Assembly (NCBI GenBank): GCA_029260115.1
Contig: JAJDDW010000096.1
Location: 1-44,224 of the forward strand
Reading direction: 5' to 3'
DNA: 44,224 bases
Source of the DNA: Phycisphaerae bacterium
GTDB lineage: Bacteria > Planctomycetota > Phycisphaerae > UBA1845
Position numbers and translations under genes: made by a program. The notes below the pieces were generated by a model that ran no database searches, was not told the origin of the DNA, and saw only the letters and a list, made by a program, of their open reading frames with translations. Positions 43,365 through 44,224 of this stretch are shown here, in pieces (the stretch's first letter is position 1; the number at the start of each line of letters is the position of its first letter).

Positions 43365-43996
43365 GTAGCTCAGCCGCAGATCCATCCAAACAATCCCGAC
43401 TCGCCCCCGAGCCATTGACTAATTGTCCGAAGTGTAACTATGCGCTGGCAGGTCTACCGAGCGCCCACCGATGTCCAGAGTGCGGCTTTGAATATGATGC
43501 GTATTCTTGGGCCTGGCCTATACCTGAATCAAAATGGAGGAATACCCGTCTGTTGCAGGGAAGTGCAACGATCATGGGTCTGCTAAGCATCATTTTGATT
43601 AGCACTCAATACAAATATTTTGTTGCAACGGGAATACTGAGCATATTACTGTCCATCGCACATTCGATTAACGTGGTTATGTGCATTGGGCTGATTCGTC
43701 ATGTAATCCAACTTCGTTACCGGCCTTTTGTCGCCGCAACACCCAAGGGCGTGACAGTTCGAGGGGTTACGAAGTGGAAGCAGCACAGAACGATTCCCTG
43801 GAACAACATCATCGACGTAAAAGTAGGAGTTGGCATAAGAAAATGGTCCTACAGAATTTTGGTGGCGAAGGGTTATAACGCTCATTTGCAGCCTTTTTTT
43901 CGCAATCCAGAAGAATGGGAAGTACTTAAGAATTCCATTCTCGAAGCCAAAGCCCATTACCTCAAAGAATCCAATCCCGACGAAAAATCTACGTGA
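43361..43996 (+). CDS. Zinc-ribbon membrane protein, second of a tandem pair
   Basis: A 211-residue paralogue of the preceding gene: SRLAPEPLTNCPKCNYALAG...HRCPECGFEYDAYSWAW, two transmembrane segments (TIMGLLSIILISTQY and the LSILLSIAHSINVVMCIGLI stretch), then a soluble part with AATPKGVTVRGVTKWKQHRT and TIPWNNIIDVKVGVG, again PH-domain-like, and a similar end (LKNSILEAKAHYLKE against LRRALLDAKAHYLNL). Overlap with the first gene implies coupled expression and perhaps a heteromeric complex. The function is unknown. Confidence 0.82.
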   Translation: MSSSAADPSKQSRLAPEPLTNCPKCNYALAGLPSAHRCPECGFEYDAYSWAWPIPESKWRNTRLLQGSATIMGLLSIILISTQYKYFVATGILSILLSIAHSINVVMCIGLIRHVIQLRYRPFVAATPKGVTVRGVTKWKQHRTIPWNNIIDVKVGVGIRKWSYRILVAKGYNAHLQPFFRNPEEWEVLKNSILEAKAHYLKESNPDEKST

Positions 43997-44028
43997 GGGA
44001 ACATGCGTAGGCAATTCTATCTCAGCTT

Positions 44029-44056
44029 TTGACGAGAAGCACACCCGCACTACAAT
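44029..44056 (+). promoter_or_regulatory. Sigma-70-like promoter near the right end
   Basis: TTGACG (44029-44034) and TACAAT (44051-44056), 16 bases apart, each one mismatch from consensus. It points at the open frame starting at 44096. Confidence 0.6.
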
Positions 44057-44095
44057 CCCTAGCTGGGCGAGAAATTTTCTGAACAAGGCGATATT

Positions 44096-44158
44096 ATGAA
44101 CAGCTTAGACCGTAACACTGGCATACATGCCAGGCAGAAACTTCACACACAAACGAGC
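44096..44158 (+). CDS. Possible gene start, cut by the window end
   Basis: An ATG at 44096 with AAGG 8 bases upstream, about 33 bases after the expected transcription start of the promoter above. The first residues read MNSLDRNTGIHARQ; the frame stays open into the low-quality tail. Too short to identify. Confidence 0.4.
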
Positions 44159-44224
44159 CGCGGGGGGGAGGCCGCCCGCGGGGACGCGCGGGGGGGAAAA
44201 AAAAAACAAAAAAAAAAACAAAAA
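44159..44224. other. Low-complexity tail, probable assembly artefact
   Basis: Runs of G, then C/G-rich words, then A-runs broken by single C. This is unlike the rest of the window and is most easily explained as sequencing or assembly noise at a contig end. Confidence 0.75.

Overview
The window (44.2 kb) reads as a fragment of a planctomycete chromosome, most likely from the Phycisphaerae side of the phylum. The best signs are four membrane proteins carrying the paired-cysteine ribbon CPxCxYxLxG...CPECG, together with a futalosine-pathway menaquinone gene (mqnD), an mcsA-mcsB arginine-kinase pair, a two-subunit glycine decarboxylase, and small zinc-ribbon proteins. This placement is inference; no 16S gene is present. 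The sequence begins inside a tRNA-Glu gene and ends in G-runs and A-runs that look like assembly artefact.

Layout. 1-7.4 kb: tRNA-Glu, uvrB, a TlpA-like thioredoxin, a SEC-C protein, a K+ channel with RCK domains, a zinc-ribbon membrane protein, a SUKH-like gene and a MOT1-type molybdate/sulfate transporter. 7.5-17.5 kb: a sugar or surface-glycan cluster. It holds an SDR epimerase and a CgeB-like glycosyltransferase on the plus strand. On the minus strand a tight gene train encodes GT4 glycosyltransferase, cupin, DegT aminotransferase, methyltransferase, a second methyltransferase with an extra Rossmann-like module, and a radical SAM/SPASM enzyme. A divergent methyltransferase at 16.4 kb carries the same extra module at its other end. 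17.5-24.8 kb: rsmG, a phosphofructokinase, a large exported TPR protein, an AAA+ ATPase and mqnD. 24.9-29.5 kb: a zinc-ribbon membrane protein and a minus-strand stress/repair run (mcsA, mcsB, an Ada-AlkA fusion, ogt). 29.5-33.5 kb: a PTPS/QueD-like protein, trpE, a nitrilase-family protein, a LysM lipoprotein and a PilZ protein. 33.7-37.1 kb: a 56-residue zinc-ribbon microprotein plus pyrC, divergent from an exported amidohydrolase. 37.3-42.2 kb: a minus-strand operon yhaM - gcvPA - zinc-ribbon protein - gcvPB - lipM. 42.2-44.2 kb: a repeat-rich spacer and two overlapping zinc-ribbon paralogues.

How the genes work together. The clearest functional unit outside the glycan cluster is glycine cleavage: both P-protein subunits lie beside an octanoyltransferase that would supply lipoyl groups for the H protein, but gcvT and gcvH are not here. 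The repair run couples alkylation repair (Ada-AlkA, Ogt) with protein-arginine phosphorylation (McsA/B). The most novel-looking unit is the glycan cluster. A small nucleotide-binding-like module (ALFGAGxHxxWLL ... DD ... GLPV ... VISS) is attached to two different methyltransferases in opposite domain orders, and a divergent relative may form the N-terminus of the radical SAM enzyme.

Several enzymes have non-standard active sites: the PTPS/QueD-like protein lacks the usual Cys and Asp-His, the nitrilase-like protein has Met at the usual Lys position, and the phosphofructokinase combines Gly and Lys at its two phosphodonor-specifying positions. Intergenic repeats of two or three families are present, including a nested inverted-repeat element between 37112 and 37278.
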